A DNA stretch of 32,403 nucleotides, from contig NZ_LT635860.1 in NCBI RefSeq assembly GCF_900128485.1, forward strand, positions 376,066 through 408,468, written 5' to 3'. Source of the stretch: Duodenibacillus massiliensis. Lineage in GTDB: Bacteria > Pseudomonadota > Gammaproteobacteria > Burkholderiales > Burkholderiaceae_F. A model generated the notes under the pieces. That model did not search any database. It saw only the letters and a program-made list of their open reading frames with translations, and had not been told where the DNA came from. Below are positions 25,012 through 32,403 of this stretch, piece after piece. The stretch's first letter is position 1. Every line of letters starts with the position of its first letter. The position numbers and the translations under genes were made by a program.

Positions 25012-25953
25012 TTAAGCGAGCTTTTCTGTGAGTTCCTTCACAACGGTGTTGGCGTCCGCAACAAGGCCGTAGTCGCACATTTCAAAAATGGGCGCTTCCG
25101 CGTCGTTATTCACAGCCACGATGACCTTGGAGTCCTTCATGCCGGCGATGTGCTGAATGGCGCCGGAAATCCCGAAGGCAAAGTAAAGCTCGGGCGCCAC
25201 GATCTTACCGGTCTGGCCGACCTGGGTTTCGCTCGGCGCAATCTGCTGGTCAACCAACGCGCGGGTGGAACCCACGGCAGCACCGATAACGTCCGCAAGT
25301 TTTTCCACCGCCGCAAAACCGGCTTCGTCCAGAACGCCGCGGCCCGCGGCCACAATGCGCTTGGCGCTCACCAAGTCCGGCCGGTCGCTCTTAGTCTGCG
25401 TGAGGTTCACAAAGTCAAACTGACGGATGCCCTCAAAGGTTACGGCAAAAGATTGAACCGCAGCCGCCCCGCCTTCAGACGCAACGGGTTCAAACGCGGT
25501 CGGGCGCACGGTCATCAGAACCGGGCTTCCCGTCACTTTCACGGTGGCGAGCACTCCGCCCGCGTAGATAAAGCGCCTGAAGGTGTCGGCCGAGACCACG
25601 TCGGTTACTTCCGAAACGGCGGGAGCCGCAAGTTCCACCGCCGCGCGGGGCATGGCGGCTTTGCCGCTGCTCCCGGCCGCAAACAAAACGTGCGTATAGC
25701 CGCCCGCTTTCACCGCTACGGCAACGGCGTGCCCGAGGGCTTCGGCTTCAAAGTGCGCGAGTTTGGCGTCATCGGTCACGCGCACCTTGGTTACGCCAGC
25801 AACTTTCGCTGCGGCTTCACCAGCAGCGCTGCAGCCCGTACCGGCAACGAGGATGTCCACGGTGTCCGAGAGCTTTTTGGCAGCTGCCACCAAAGAAAGC
25901 GTCGCGCCCTTAAGACCGGCGTTATCGTGTTCGGCAATCACAAGTACTGTCAT
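25012..25953 (-). CDS. etfA: Electron transfer flavoprotein alpha subunit
   Basis: The 313-residue protein has the N-terminal ETF domain (MTVLVIAEHDNAGLKGATLS) and the C-terminal FAD domain with GAAVGSTRALVDQQIAPSETQVGQTGKIV (VGSTR and GQTGK contacts). LYFAFGISGAIQHIAGM and VAVNNDAEAPIFEMCDYGLV follow. With EtfB it forms a heterodimer that carries electrons between dehydrogenases and the quinone pool. The start is 18 bp after the etfB stop. No acyl-CoA dehydrogenase or EtfQO gene is adjacent. Confidence 0.95.
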   Translation of the reverse strand: MTVLVIAEHDNAGLKGATLSLVAAAKKLSDTVDILVAGTGCSAAGEAAAKVAGVTKVRVTDDAKLAHFEAEALGHAVAVAVKAGGYTHVLFAAGSSGKAAMPRAAVELAAPAVSEVTDVVSADTFRRFIYAGGVLATVKVTGSPVLMTVRPTAFEPVASEGGAAAVQSFAVTFEGIRQFDFVNLTQTKSDRPDLVSAKRIVAAGRGVLDEAGFAAVEKLADVIGAAVGSTRALVDQQIAPSETQVGQTGKIVAPELYFAFGISGAIQHIAGMKDSKVIVAVNNDAEAPIFEMCDYGLVADANTVVKELTEKLA

Positions 25954-25971
25954 TTTCGTTTCCCGTCCGTC

Positions 25972-26721
25972 TTAAAGAACCTTGGCCTTGTTTTTGAGAA
26001 CGTCGATCAGTTCATCAACGCTTGCGAGCATCTGACCGGCAGCGCGGGCGGCCGGGTCTTCGGCCTGAATCACCGTCACAGAGGGCGTGAGATCAACGCC
26101 GAGGCTTGCCGCATCAAGCGTTTCCACGGGCTTTTTGCGGGCCTTCATCATGTTGGGAAGCGTCACGTAGCGGGGTTCGGCAAGCCTCAAGTCCGCGGAG
26201 ACCACGCAGGGCAAAGCCGCCGAGACTTCCATGAGTCCCTCGTCGGTTTCCCGGCGCACAAAGGCCGTGCCGTTTTCAACGCGCAGGGCGTCGGCACAGG
26301 CGGCAAACGGGAGATTAAGGATGGCAGACACCATGGCCGTGGCCTGGGCGCTGTCGTCGTCAATGGCCTGCTTACCCATCAGAATCAGGTCCGGCGCTTC
26401 ATTCTTTGCGACCGCCGCAATGATGCGTGCTGCGGCAGCGGGGTCCGCTACGGCTTCAAGCGTTACGTGGATTGCGCGGTCTGCGCCCATTGCCATGGCG
26501 GTGCGCAGCTGATCAACGGCTTTGGCAGGCCCCACGGTAAGCGCCACCACTTCGGCGGCGGCCCCCGTTTCCTTCAGACGCACCGCGGCTTCCACGGCGA
26601 TTTCGTCAAAGGGGTTCATCGACATCTTGGCCGCTTCAATATCGGGCCCGCTTTTATCGGCCTTGGCATGGACCTTGACGTTGTAGTCCACGACGCGCTT
26701 GACGGTCACTAATACTTTCAC
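25972..26721 (-). CDS. etfB: Electron transfer flavoprotein beta subunit
   Basis: The 249-residue protein starts at a GTG (26721) with GGAG 6 nt upstream and opens VKVLVTVKRVVDYNVKVHAK; the longer ATG frame adds an unlikely 28 residues. It contains MNPFDEIAVEAAVRLKE (a DEIAVEEAVRLKE-type nucleotide site), MGADRAIHV, DLILMGKQAIDDDSAQ (AMP-binding region) and LPCVVSADLRLAEPRYVTLP (recognition loop region). It is the first gene of etfBA. Confidence 0.95.
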   Translation of the reverse strand: MKVLVTVKRVVDYNVKVHAKADKSGPDIEAAKMSMNPFDEIAVEAAVRLKETGAAAEVVALTVGPAKAVDQLRTAMAMGADRAIHVTLEAVADPAAAARIIAAVAKNEAPDLILMGKQAIDDDSAQATAMVSAILNLPFAACADALRVENGTAFVRRETDEGLMEVSAALPCVVSADLRLAEPRYVTLPNMMKARKKPVETLDAASLGVDLTPSVTVIQAEDPAARAAGQMLASVDELIDVLKNKAKVL

Positions 26722-27073
26722 AGAGAACTCCGCTGCAAAAAAGAGGTTCGGGTGTGTCGGGCGCGGCACTTCGGCCGGCAGGACGCACCGGAAAAAAGAA
26801 AACACACCTTCTTTTTTCCAAACTGTCCGCGATTATACGAAGCCGACGCCCGCCCCGCCTCGGCAAAACGCACGATTTCGGGCGCAAAACTGCGTCACAA
26901 AACGCACTGTACCCCGAAAGTTCTACAGACAAACGGCGCGGTCTATGGCACACTTAGAAAATTAACTCTGACCCCGCACGCGTGCCTGTCTGCAAAGCGC
27001 CCCCCTGCCCGCGTCCGGTTGCGTCCAAAAAGATTTCGGTTTTTTCGTTATTTTGTTATTAAAGGAGCAGCAC
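26722..27073. other. Divergent regulatory region between etfB and fhs
   Basis: This 352-bp gap holds the promoters of both flanking genes but no supported gene. A strong inverted repeat lies on the etfB side (26790-26819). On the fhs side, an AT-rich tract (27030-27060) precedes AAGGAG, 6 nt before the fhs ATG. Confidence 0.4.
26790..26819 (-). promoter_or_regulatory. Perfect 11-bp inverted repeat upstream of etfB
   Basis: GGAAAAAAGAA (26790-26800) and TTCTTTTTTCC (26809-26819) pair exactly around an 8-bp loop, 69 bp before the etfB start. It could be an operator or a leader hairpin. Its T-run within the arm means it could also act as a weak terminator. Confidence 0.4.
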
Positions 27074-28720
27074 ATGCTTTCTGACATTGAAATTGCCCAG
27101 GCCGCCAAACTCAAACGCATCGATGATCTTGCGCACGAATGGGGCCTTGAAGATGCCGAATTCGAACCCTACGGGCGCGACAAGGCCAAGGTAACCCTCA
27201 AGCCCTGCCGTAAGGCAGCGGGCAAACTCATTCTCGTGACGGCAACGTCCGGGATGCCCGCCGGGTCCGGTAAGACCACGACTTCGATTGCTCTCGCGCA
27301 AGGCATGAACCGTCTCGGCAAAAAAGCGGTTTTGGCGCTCAGAGAACCGTCGCTTGGGCCCGTCTTCGGCATGAAGGGCGGCGCCGCAGGCGGCGGTTAC
27401 TCGCAGGTGCTGCCGATGGAATCAATCAACCTGCATTTCACCGGAGACTTTCACGCGATCACGGCCGCAAACAATCTTTTGGCCGCTTTGATTGACAACG
27501 CCCGTCACCAGGGTCAGGTAGACCTCAAGGAAGTGATCTGGAAGCGCGTTTTGGACGTCAACGACCGTCAGCTCCGTAACATTGTTGACGGCTTGGGCGG
27601 GCCCGCCAACGGCATCCCCACCGAAACCGGTTTTGACATCACGGCGGCGAGCGAACTGATGGCTGTGATTTGCCTTGCTGCGGGCGAAGAAGACCTGCGC
27701 GCACGCATTGACCGGCTCGTTGTGGGCATCAAGCGTGACGGCACGGCCTATACCTGTAAGGAACTCGGTGCCACGGGCGCGCTGATGGCCTTGCTGCTTG
27801 AAGCCGTCAAACCAAACCTCGTGCAGACCCTGGAAGGCACCCCCGCCTTCGTGCACGGCGGCCCCTTTGCCAACATCGCCCACGGCTGCAACTCGGTCGC
27901 GGCCACGAAAGCCGCACTCACGATGGGTGAATTTGCGATTACGGAAGCGGGCTTCGGGTCAGACCTCGGTGCCGAGAAGTTCTACGACATCAAGTGCCGG
28001 GCTGCGGGCCTGACGCCTTCTGCGGCTGTGCTTGTCACCAGCCTTCGCGCGCTGCACTGGCACGGAGGTGTGGCGCTGCCTGAAATCGGCAAACCCAATA
28101 TGGAGGCCTTAAAGCAGGGGCTCTGCAACCTTGAAGCCCACATCGACAACCTCAAGGCTTTCGGGCCCGCCGTTGTGGTGTCCGTGAATCACTTTGCCGG
28201 GGACGACGAAGCCGAACTCAAGGTGCTCTTTGACTGCGCCAAGGCGAAGGGCGTGCGGATTGCGCTTTCCGACGGTTTTGCTTTGGGCGGCAAGGGTGCC
28301 GAGGACCTCGCCCGCGAGGTGCTTGCAGCCTGTGAGGGAGATCCGAAACCCCTTAACTACGCCTACCCCGAAGACGCCGACGTCGTCACCAAAACGAAGA
28401 TGGTGGCCGAGCGCGTTTACGGCGCGGCAGGCATCACGCTGTCAGATGCCGCCAAGAAGGACTTAAAGCGCATCACGGATCTTGGTTTTGACAAGCTCCC
28501 CGTCTGTATCGCCAAAACCCCCTTCTCCCTTACCGCGGACCCCAAAAAGCTCGGTGCCCCGAAGGGCTTTACGCTGCCGGTGGCGCGCCTCATTCTTAAT
28601 GCCGGTGCGGGCTTTGTGGTTGTGACGACGGGTTCCATCATGCGCATGCCGGGTTTGCCCAAGGTCCCGGCCGCGCTTCAGATTGATGTGAAGGACGGCA
28701 AAATCACGGGCCTTGCCTAA
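27074..28720 (+). CDS. fhs: Formate-tetrahydrofolate ligase
   Basis: The 548-residue protein starts at the ATG at 27074 (AAGGAG 6 nt upstream). It has the ATP loop TSGMPAGSGKTTTSIALAQG (about residues 58-77), REPSLGPVFGMKGGAAGGGY, INLHFTGDFHAITAANN, ETGFDITAASELMAVICLA and EAGFGSDLGAEKFYDIKC. These are all fhs hallmarks. It makes 10-formyl-THF from formate, THF and ATP in the cytoplasm. It is a single-gene unit with its own terminator. In a non-acetogen it supplies one-carbon units for purine and Met-tRNA synthesis. Confidence 0.96.
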   Translation: MLSDIEIAQAAKLKRIDDLAHEWGLEDAEFEPYGRDKAKVTLKPCRKAAGKLILVTATSGMPAGSGKTTTSIALAQGMNRLGKKAVLALREPSLGPVFGMKGGAAGGGYSQVLPMESINLHFTGDFHAITAANNLLAALIDNARHQGQVDLKEVIWKRVLDVNDRQLRNIVDGLGGPANGIPTETGFDITAASELMAVICLAAGEEDLRARIDRLVVGIKRDGTAYTCKELGATGALMALLLEAVKPNLVQTLEGTPAFVHGGPFANIAHGCNSVAATKAALTMGEFAITEAGFGSDLGAEKFYDIKCRAAGLTPSAAVLVTSLRALHWHGGVALPEIGKPNMEALKQGLCNLEAHIDNLKAFGPAVVVSVNHFAGDDEAELKVLFDCAKAKGVRIALSDGFALGGKGAEDLAREVLAACEGDPKPLNYAYPEDADVVTKTKMVAERVYGAAGITLSDAAKKDLKRITDLGFDKLPVCIAKTPFSLTADPKKLGAPKGFTLPVARLILNAGAGFVVVTTGSIMRMPGLPKVPAALQIDVKDGKITGLA

Positions 28721-28738
28721 CATTAATTCCTGACGCAC

Positions 28739-28777
28739 AAACGGCGAAAGCGCAGTATCTTTGCGCTTTCGCCGTTT
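28739..28777 (+). terminator. Terminator after fhs
   Basis: A perfect 15-bp stem, AAACGGCGAAAGCGC (28739-28753) / GCGCTTTCGCCGTTT (28763-28777), starts 19 bp after the fhs stop. Confidence 0.85.
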
Positions 28778-28847
28778 GATCTTTCAAGGGCACAGCCCTT
28801 GGTGCCCTCATAAAAAAACGAATATAAATACAGCGGAGACTTTTGTT

Positions 28848-30380
28848 GTGACTGAGTTTGCCAATCAGGTTTACGAGATTGTCTGGAGTCCCTTTCTCGT
28901 TTATATCCTTCTAGGAACCGGGCTCTACTTTTCCCTGAGATCGCGGTTTGTGCAGCTGAGAATGGTGGGCGAAATGCTGCGCCTCATGTTTCAGCGCAAA
29001 AACGACAATTCCGGCGTCTCCTCCTTTCAGGCGCTTTCGATGACGCTTGCCGGGCGCGTCGGTACCGGCAACATCGCGGGCGTTGCCACCGCCATCTGTT
29101 TCGGCGGCCCCGGTGCCCTTTTCTGGATGTGGGTGGTGGCGTTTTTAGGCGCCTCCAGTGCCTTTGTGGAATCAACGCTCGGCCAGATCTACAAGGAGCG
29201 CATCAACGGCGAATGCACGGGCGGCCCCGCCTTTTATATTGAGCACGGTGCACGAAGCAAATTCTTTGCCTGGGTATTTGCAATCATTACGCTTTTAGCC
29301 TCCGCCGTCCTCTGCCCCGGCGTTCAGAGTAACGCCATCGGCGCAGCAATGGAAAGTGCCTTCGGGATTGAAACCCCGATTTCGGCGGCGCTGATCTGCT
29401 CACTGCTGTGCTTCATCGTGTTTGGCGGCTTAAAGCGTATCGCGAGCTTTACGACGGTGGTGGTGCCCTTTATGGCGCTTTCCTACATCGTTGTGGCTCT
29501 GATCACGGTCTTTTATAACGTCGACAAGATCCCCGCGGTCTTTCATCTGATTTTCACGTCCGCCTTCGGCATGGATTCGATTTTCGGCGGTATCGTGGGT
29601 ACCGCTGTGAGCTGGGGCGTAAAGCGCGGGCTTTACTCCAATGAAGCGGGCCAGGGTTCCGGTCCCCACGCGTCTTCGGCGGCGAGCGTCTCGCACCCGG
29701 CAAAGCAGGGCCTTGTGCAGGCGTTTTCCGTCTACATCGACACGTGGTTTGTGTGCACTGCCACGGGCCTCATGATTCTTTCCTCGGGCTGCTACAACGT
29801 CATAAACCCCGACGGCAAGCCCTTGTTTTCAGGCCTCACCGGTATCGAAGCGGGCCCGGTTTACGCACAGAAAGCCATTGACTCGGTGATGCCCGATTTC
29901 GGCTCTCCCTTTGTCGCGTGCGCGCTCTTTTTCTTTGCGTTTACGACGATTCTTGCCTACGCCTACATGGCTGAAACCAACATCAAGTACATCAACCGCA
30001 CGCTTAACAAACCGTGGCTGCTTTATATCGAACGCGCAATTCTCATCTTCTCGGTGGGCGTATGCACGATCAAGCCCTCAAGCATCGTGTGGCTTTGTGC
30101 CGATATCGGCATCGGGCTCATGGCCTGGGTGAACATCCTTGCAATTCTGCGTCTGCACAACACCGCGTTTTTAACGCTCAAAGACTACGAAACGCAGCTT
30201 AAAAACGGAATCACGGAACCCGTTTTCCACCCCGAGAAACTCGGCATTGCCCACGCCGATTACTGGCAGGGCAATACCGCGGAAGAAAACCTTGCGGTCG
30301 AACAGGCCGAAGGCGTGGAAAACCAGCCCGCCTCCCGGGGCGTGCGAGCCTTTATTCAGAGGTTCTACAACAAGGATTAA
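28848..30380 (+). CDS. Sodium:alanine/glycine symporter, AGCS family
   Basis: The 510-residue transporter has about ten membrane helices and AGCS signatures: GTGLYFSLRSRFVQLR near the start, SFQALSMTLAGRVGTGNIAG (the conserved substrate/Na site), GGPGALFWMWVVAFLGAS, ECTGGPAFYIEHG, KRGLYSNEAGQGSGPHASSA and an extended C-terminal cytoplasmic tail. The GTG at 28848 with GGAG 9 nt upstream is preferred. An ATG at 28761 would put the preceding terminator in the coding region. It imports alanine, glycine or serine with sodium. Confidence 0.9.
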   Translation: MTEFANQVYEIVWSPFLVYILLGTGLYFSLRSRFVQLRMVGEMLRLMFQRKNDNSGVSSFQALSMTLAGRVGTGNIAGVATAICFGGPGALFWMWVVAFLGASSAFVESTLGQIYKERINGECTGGPAFYIEHGARSKFFAWVFAIITLLASAVLCPGVQSNAIGAAMESAFGIETPISAALICSLLCFIVFGGLKRIASFTTVVVPFMALSYIVVALITVFYNVDKIPAVFHLIFTSAFGMDSIFGGIVGTAVSWGVKRGLYSNEAGQGSGPHASSAASVSHPAKQGLVQAFSVYIDTWFVCTATGLMILSSGCYNVINPDGKPLFSGLTGIEAGPVYAQKAIDSVMPDFGSPFVACALFFFAFTTILAYAYMAETNIKYINRTLNKPWLLYIERAILIFSVGVCTIKPSSIVWLCADIGIGLMAWVNILAILRLHNTAFLTLKDYETQLKNGITEPVFHPEKLGIAHADYWQGNTAEENLAVEQAEGVENQPASRGVRAFIQRFYNKD

Positions 30381-30402
30381 CCGCACGGGTTTTGCTCTTT
30401 TC

Positions 30403-30432
30403 ACGGCCGGATACATTTCCGGCCGTTTTTTT
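30403..30432 (+). terminator. Terminator after the AGCS symporter
   Basis: ACGGCCGG (30403-30410) / CCGGCCGT (30419-30426) form a perfect 8-bp stem followed by T to 30432. Confidence 0.85.
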
Positions 30433-30435
30433 CTG

Positions 30436-30669
30436 ATGCATTACAGCAAACCGCCGCAGAAATTCTCCACGGACGGGATCAACGAATTTTCTGCCCTGTT
30501 ACTTTCTGCTGTCAGTACGTATGACGGGCTCGTGAGCGCTGCTGAGGCAGCTTGGTTTACTGCCGCTATCGATCTTTCCGAACGTAGCCGGTTGATTCAC
30601 AGCTTCGCAGGCCGGATTCTGGCCACTGCAAAAAGGCTCGCAAAATCCAAAACGGAGGTTGCACAGTAA
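30436..30669 (+). CDS. Small hypothetical protein next to the IS21 end
   Basis: A 77-codon frame starts at an ATG four bases after the symporter terminator and ends 10 bp before the IS21-type tip. The translation (FSALLLSAVSTYDGLVSAAE ... LIHSFAGRILATAKRLAKSK) is helical and basic at its end, and codon use looks genuine. It has no ribosome site and no family I recognise. It may be the remnant of a gene cut by the IS21 element rather than a complete small gene. Confidence 0.35.
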   Translation: MHYSKPPQKFSTDGINEFSALLLSAVSTYDGLVSAAEAAWFTAAIDLSERSRLIHSFAGRILATAKRLAKSKTEVAQ

Positions 30670-30686
30670 TGATCTATGCTGTCAAG

Positions 30687-30728
30687 CGACATAAGAATTG
30701 ACCCTCAAAACGACATAAAAATTGACCC
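30687..30728. repeat. IS21-type terminal direct repeats
   Basis: CGACATAAGAATTGACCC (30687-30704) and CGACATAAAAATTGACCC (30711-30728) differ at one base and are 24 bp apart. Repeats at this spacing are the transposase-binding sites of IS21 ends. Confidence 0.75.
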
Positions 30729-30745
30729 ACCTCCAAAAGGGACAA

Positions 30746-30821
30746 AAGAACGGCATTTGACGTGCCGACCCTCCACGGCCGGCAGGCCGTGGAGGGGGAA
30801 GGCGCGTCAAATGCCGTTCTT
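30746..30821. repeat. Long two-part hairpin inside the IS21 end
   Basis: A perfect 17-bp outer stem (AAGAACGGCATTTGACG, 30746-30762, with 30805-30821) and a perfect 12-bp inner stem (CCCTCCACGGCC, 30769-30780, with 30785-30796) flank a small internal loop. It comes 35 bp after the kfrA-like stop, and on that strand it runs into a short T-rich tail, so it may end transcription. A run of ten C lies just beside it (30830-30839). Confidence 0.75.
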
Positions 30822-30855
30822 GGCCGCCGCCCCCCCCCCGGTTGTTTATTCAAAG

Positions 30856-31473
30856 CTACCCAACGCAGACCTTGTCCAAGTGTTTGGGATCAAGGAACGG
30901 CAACAGCCTCTTCATCGACTGCAGTGACGCCTGTGCTTTGGCTTCCTCCTGAAGCGATTTATCCAAGGCTTCGTGCAATTGGGTGTTTTCTGCTGCAAGG
31001 CGCAGATTCTCCGTGTTGGCCTGTTCGAGCGCTCCCTTGAGCTTGGCCAGATCTTCCTGCAAACCACGCACCTGCTCATCGAGTTCTTCGAGTCGGCGCT
31101 CCTTCTTCTCCACCGAGGCTAGAGCCTCGTCGGCGGCCTCCCTGACACGGCTTGCCTCGTCGTGTTCGATCTGAAGCCGCGCCTTGGCGCGGCTGTCGAT
31201 CTGTTCAACCTGGGCCCGAATCATCGGGGCCACGGCTTCCCATACTGCTTTGATGATATTTTCGGCTTCACGTTGTTCGAACCCTGACGGAAGTTCGCCC
31301 TTTTGGACAAGCTTTTCTTGTTTCCACTCATTCACTGCCTCCGAGATCGTCCCCAGCGAGCCCTTCCCAATCTTGGCTCGGATGGCACGGATGGACGGCA
31401 ACTGAAGGTCACTCTCCCGCACGCTCTCTAAAATTTCACGTACAGAATCACTAACACTTTGATCTTTCATCAT
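30856..31473 (-). CDS. KfrA-like DNA-binding coiled-coil protein, IS21 passenger
   Basis: The 205-residue protein has an N-terminal KfrA-type DNA-binding domain (SVREILESVRESDLQLPSIR, AIRAKIGKGSLGTISEAVNE, about residues 10-52). A long alpha-helical coiled coil follows (about 95-185, rich in EEL, KLKGALEQ and LRLAAEN heptads). KfrA proteins are plasmid-encoded regulators that bind DNA and polymerise through the coiled coil. The ATG pair at 31473/31470 is preferred over a TTG at 31488. It lies 48 bp after istB on the same strand and inside the element's ends, so it travels with it. It could regulate istAB or organise the transposition complex; this is inference. Confidence 0.7.
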   Translation of the reverse strand: MMKDQSVSDSVREILESVRESDLQLPSIRAIRAKIGKGSLGTISEAVNEWKQEKLVQKGELPSGFEQREAENIIKAVWEAVAPMIRAQVEQIDSRAKARLQIEHDEASRVREAADEALASVEKKERRLEELDEQVRGLQEDLAKLKGALEQANTENLRLAAENTQLHEALDKSLQEEAKAQASLQSMKRLLPFLDPKHLDKVCVG

Positions 31474-31521
31474 TTTTAATCTCTTCAAAAATTGCTGTAA
31501 CGTTACAGCGTAACGTTATTG

Positions 31522-32313
31522 TTACGACTCGGGACGATTGTCCTTGGTTAAAAGCCCCTTGTTCAGGGCCTGACGGCGATGCTCCCTCAATCGATAGCTG
31601 CTTCCCGTGATGGTTAACGCTGTGCTGTGGTGCAGAAGATGATCGAGGATCGTCGCGGCCACCGCTTCGTCGGCAAAGATGAGCCTCCATTCCGAGGGCG
31701 GTCGATTACTCGTGATGACCACGCTCTTCTTCTCGTAACGGCGGTTGATCAACTGAAACAGAAGATGTGCTGCCGACGGCGAGAACGGCAGGTAGCCAAT
31801 CTCATCGATGATGATCACCTGGGGCTTGTTGATTTCCCGCAGCTTCGCTTCCAACGTATCTTCTCTTGACGCCTTCTCAAGCGTGGCGAGCAAATTGGCC
31901 GCCGTGTAAAAACGCACGGACCGACCGCTCTCAATGGCCTTGTAGCCAAGCCCGATCGCCAGATGCGTCTTACCCACACCAGGAACGCCGAAGAAGGCGA
32001 CATTCTCGCCGGCGTCAATCCACTCCAAGCTGGCCAATTCACGGATAGTCCCGGGGTTGATAGACGGCTGCGCCGTCAGATCGAAATCTTCCAGCTTCTT
32101 GATCGTCGGCAGATGCGCCGACTGCAGCAACTGCTTGAAGCGATTGCATTCACGCTGTTGCACTTCCTTGCCGAAGGCGTACTCGATAGCCTGACGGGGC
32201 GTCATTTTGGCCTGCGCAATATTCTCGAGAACTTCGGTCATGTGGTCGCGCAGATAGGGCAGACGCAAACGATCGGCCAGAGAGCAGAGCCTCTCATCAG
32301 ATTCACGGCTCAT
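31522..32313 (-). CDS. istB: IS21-family transposition helper ATPase
   Basis: The 263-residue AAA+ protein has the N-terminal IstB domain (LADRLRLPYLRDHMTEVLEN), Walker A GVPGVGKTH (about residues 109-117), Walker B VIIIDEIGYLPF (about 168-179), a sensor VVITSNRPPSEW and the C-terminal ILDHLLHHSTALTITGSSYR. It helps IstA choose and bend target DNA. The ATG at 32313 shares one base with the istA stop; a GTG at 32316 is less likely. It looks complete and possibly active. Confidence 0.92.
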   Translation of the reverse strand: MSRESDERLCSLADRLRLPYLRDHMTEVLENIAQAKMTPRQAIEYAFGKEVQQRECNRFKQLLQSAHLPTIKKLEDFDLTAQPSINPGTIRELASLEWIDAGENVAFFGVPGVGKTHLAIGLGYKAIESGRSVRFYTAANLLATLEKASREDTLEAKLREINKPQVIIIDEIGYLPFSPSAAHLLFQLINRRYEKKSVVITSNRPPSEWRLIFADEAVAATILDHLLHHSTALTITGSSYRLREHRRQALNKGLLTKDNRPES

Positions 32314-32402
32314 CACTCTTGCTCCTTGGGCTCGGTCCAGCCGATGCTGTCGTCATAGGCACGCGTATCGGCGCTGAGAGCGCTGCGGTGCTCACTGTAA
32401 GC
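32313..32402 (-). CDS. istA: IS21-family transposase IstA, C-terminal end (partial)
   Basis: The last 29 codons of a frame entering from the right edge read AYSEHRSALSADTRAYDDSI and then GWTEPKEQE, ending at a TGA (32315-32313) that overlaps the istB start by one base. Position and coupling to istB identify it. The catalytic domain lies outside the window. Confidence 0.6.
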   Translation of the reverse strand, partial: AYSEHRSALSADTRAYDDSIGWTEPKEQE

Positions 32403-32403
32403 T

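Larger units (their letters stand above)
30680..32403 (-). mobile_element. IS21-family element with a KfrA-like passenger (one end in window)
   Basis: From its tip (TGTCAAGCGACAT at about 30680) inward it has paired 18-bp end repeats, a long hairpin, a kfrA-like gene, istB and the last 29 codons of istA, which runs off the right edge. istA and istB overlap as in all IS21 elements. Ordinary IS21 elements have only istA and istB, so the extra gene between istB and the end is unusual. The other end and any target duplication lie outside the window. Confidence 0.75.

Noticed and set aside
24910-26712. A 600-codon plus-strand frame across etfA and etfB
   Set aside because: It is antisense to two certain genes, rich in His, Arg and Gly as expected for a shadow of GC-rich codons, and has no conserved motif.
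30830-30839. Run of ten C as a possible phase-variation tract
   Set aside because: It lies outside any coding frame, beyond the stop of the kfrA-like gene and beside a hairpin, so no on/off switching of a protein can be argued.

Overview
The window looks like chromosomal DNA of a host-associated anaerobic betaproteobacterium of the Sutterellaceae type (Sutterella or Parasutterella and relatives). The evidence is a Burkholderiales-type trimeric porin, a Tat-exported molybdoenzyme with its FeS and NrfD partners, a Tat-type FAD reductase of the fumarate/urocanate reductase class, etfBA, formate-tetrahydrofolate ligase, an AGCS amino acid carrier and glnK-amtB. This assignment is inferred from gene content; no rRNA or tRNA gene was seen to confirm it.

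Layout. 1-1036: a TnpB-like (IS200/IS605) gene running off the left edge, which appears to have landed in a gene for a secreted protein, leaving only its signal peptide. 1070-5151: a molybdoenzyme operon (catalytic subunit, four-cluster ferredoxin, NrfD anchor) read leftward from a promoter near 5.3 kb. 5.3-8.9 kb: an autotransporter barrel relic, an NlpE-like lipoprotein, a small membrane protein, a MipA/OmpV outer-membrane protein behind a 36-bp interrupted palindrome, and a Fic protein. 9.0-15.1 kb: a mobile-element graveyard. It holds an IS21-family relic (end repeats, hairpin, IstB tail) fused into a CcmI-like TPR gene, then a flavoprotein gene split in two by a 3.77-kb IS5-type composite unit. 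That unit has matching 20-bp ends and a CTCA duplication, and carries an AT-richer gene for a periplasmic coiled-coil protein. 15.2-17.9 kb: a TIGR04076 protein, an unrecognised broken gene, the last 32 codons of a lost porin and an intact porin. 17.9-21.7 kb: a frameshifted CapA-like gene and trpEG preceded by a Trp-rich leader peptide and attenuator. 21.8-24.7 kb: metQ and, divergently, glnK-amtB with two NtrC sites and a sigma-54 promoter. 25-30.4 kb: etfBA, fhs and an AGCS symporter. 30.7 kb to the end: an IS21-family element (istA tail, istB) carrying a KfrA-like DNA-binding coiled-coil gene between istB and its terminal repeats.

How the genes work together. The housekeeping parts form familiar modules: anaerobic respiration (molybdoenzyme, flavoprotein), electron transfer (etfBA), one-carbon metabolism (fhs), nitrogen sensing and ammonium uptake (glnK-amtB) and tryptophan synthesis (trpEG). 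The accessory parts show repeated insertion and decay. At least five insertion-sequence remnants or elements lie in 32 kb, and at least seven genes are broken. The most unusual items are the IS5-bounded cargo gene, the KfrA-like passenger inside an IS21 element, a long hairpin next to the end repeats of both IS21-type elements, and the trp leader.
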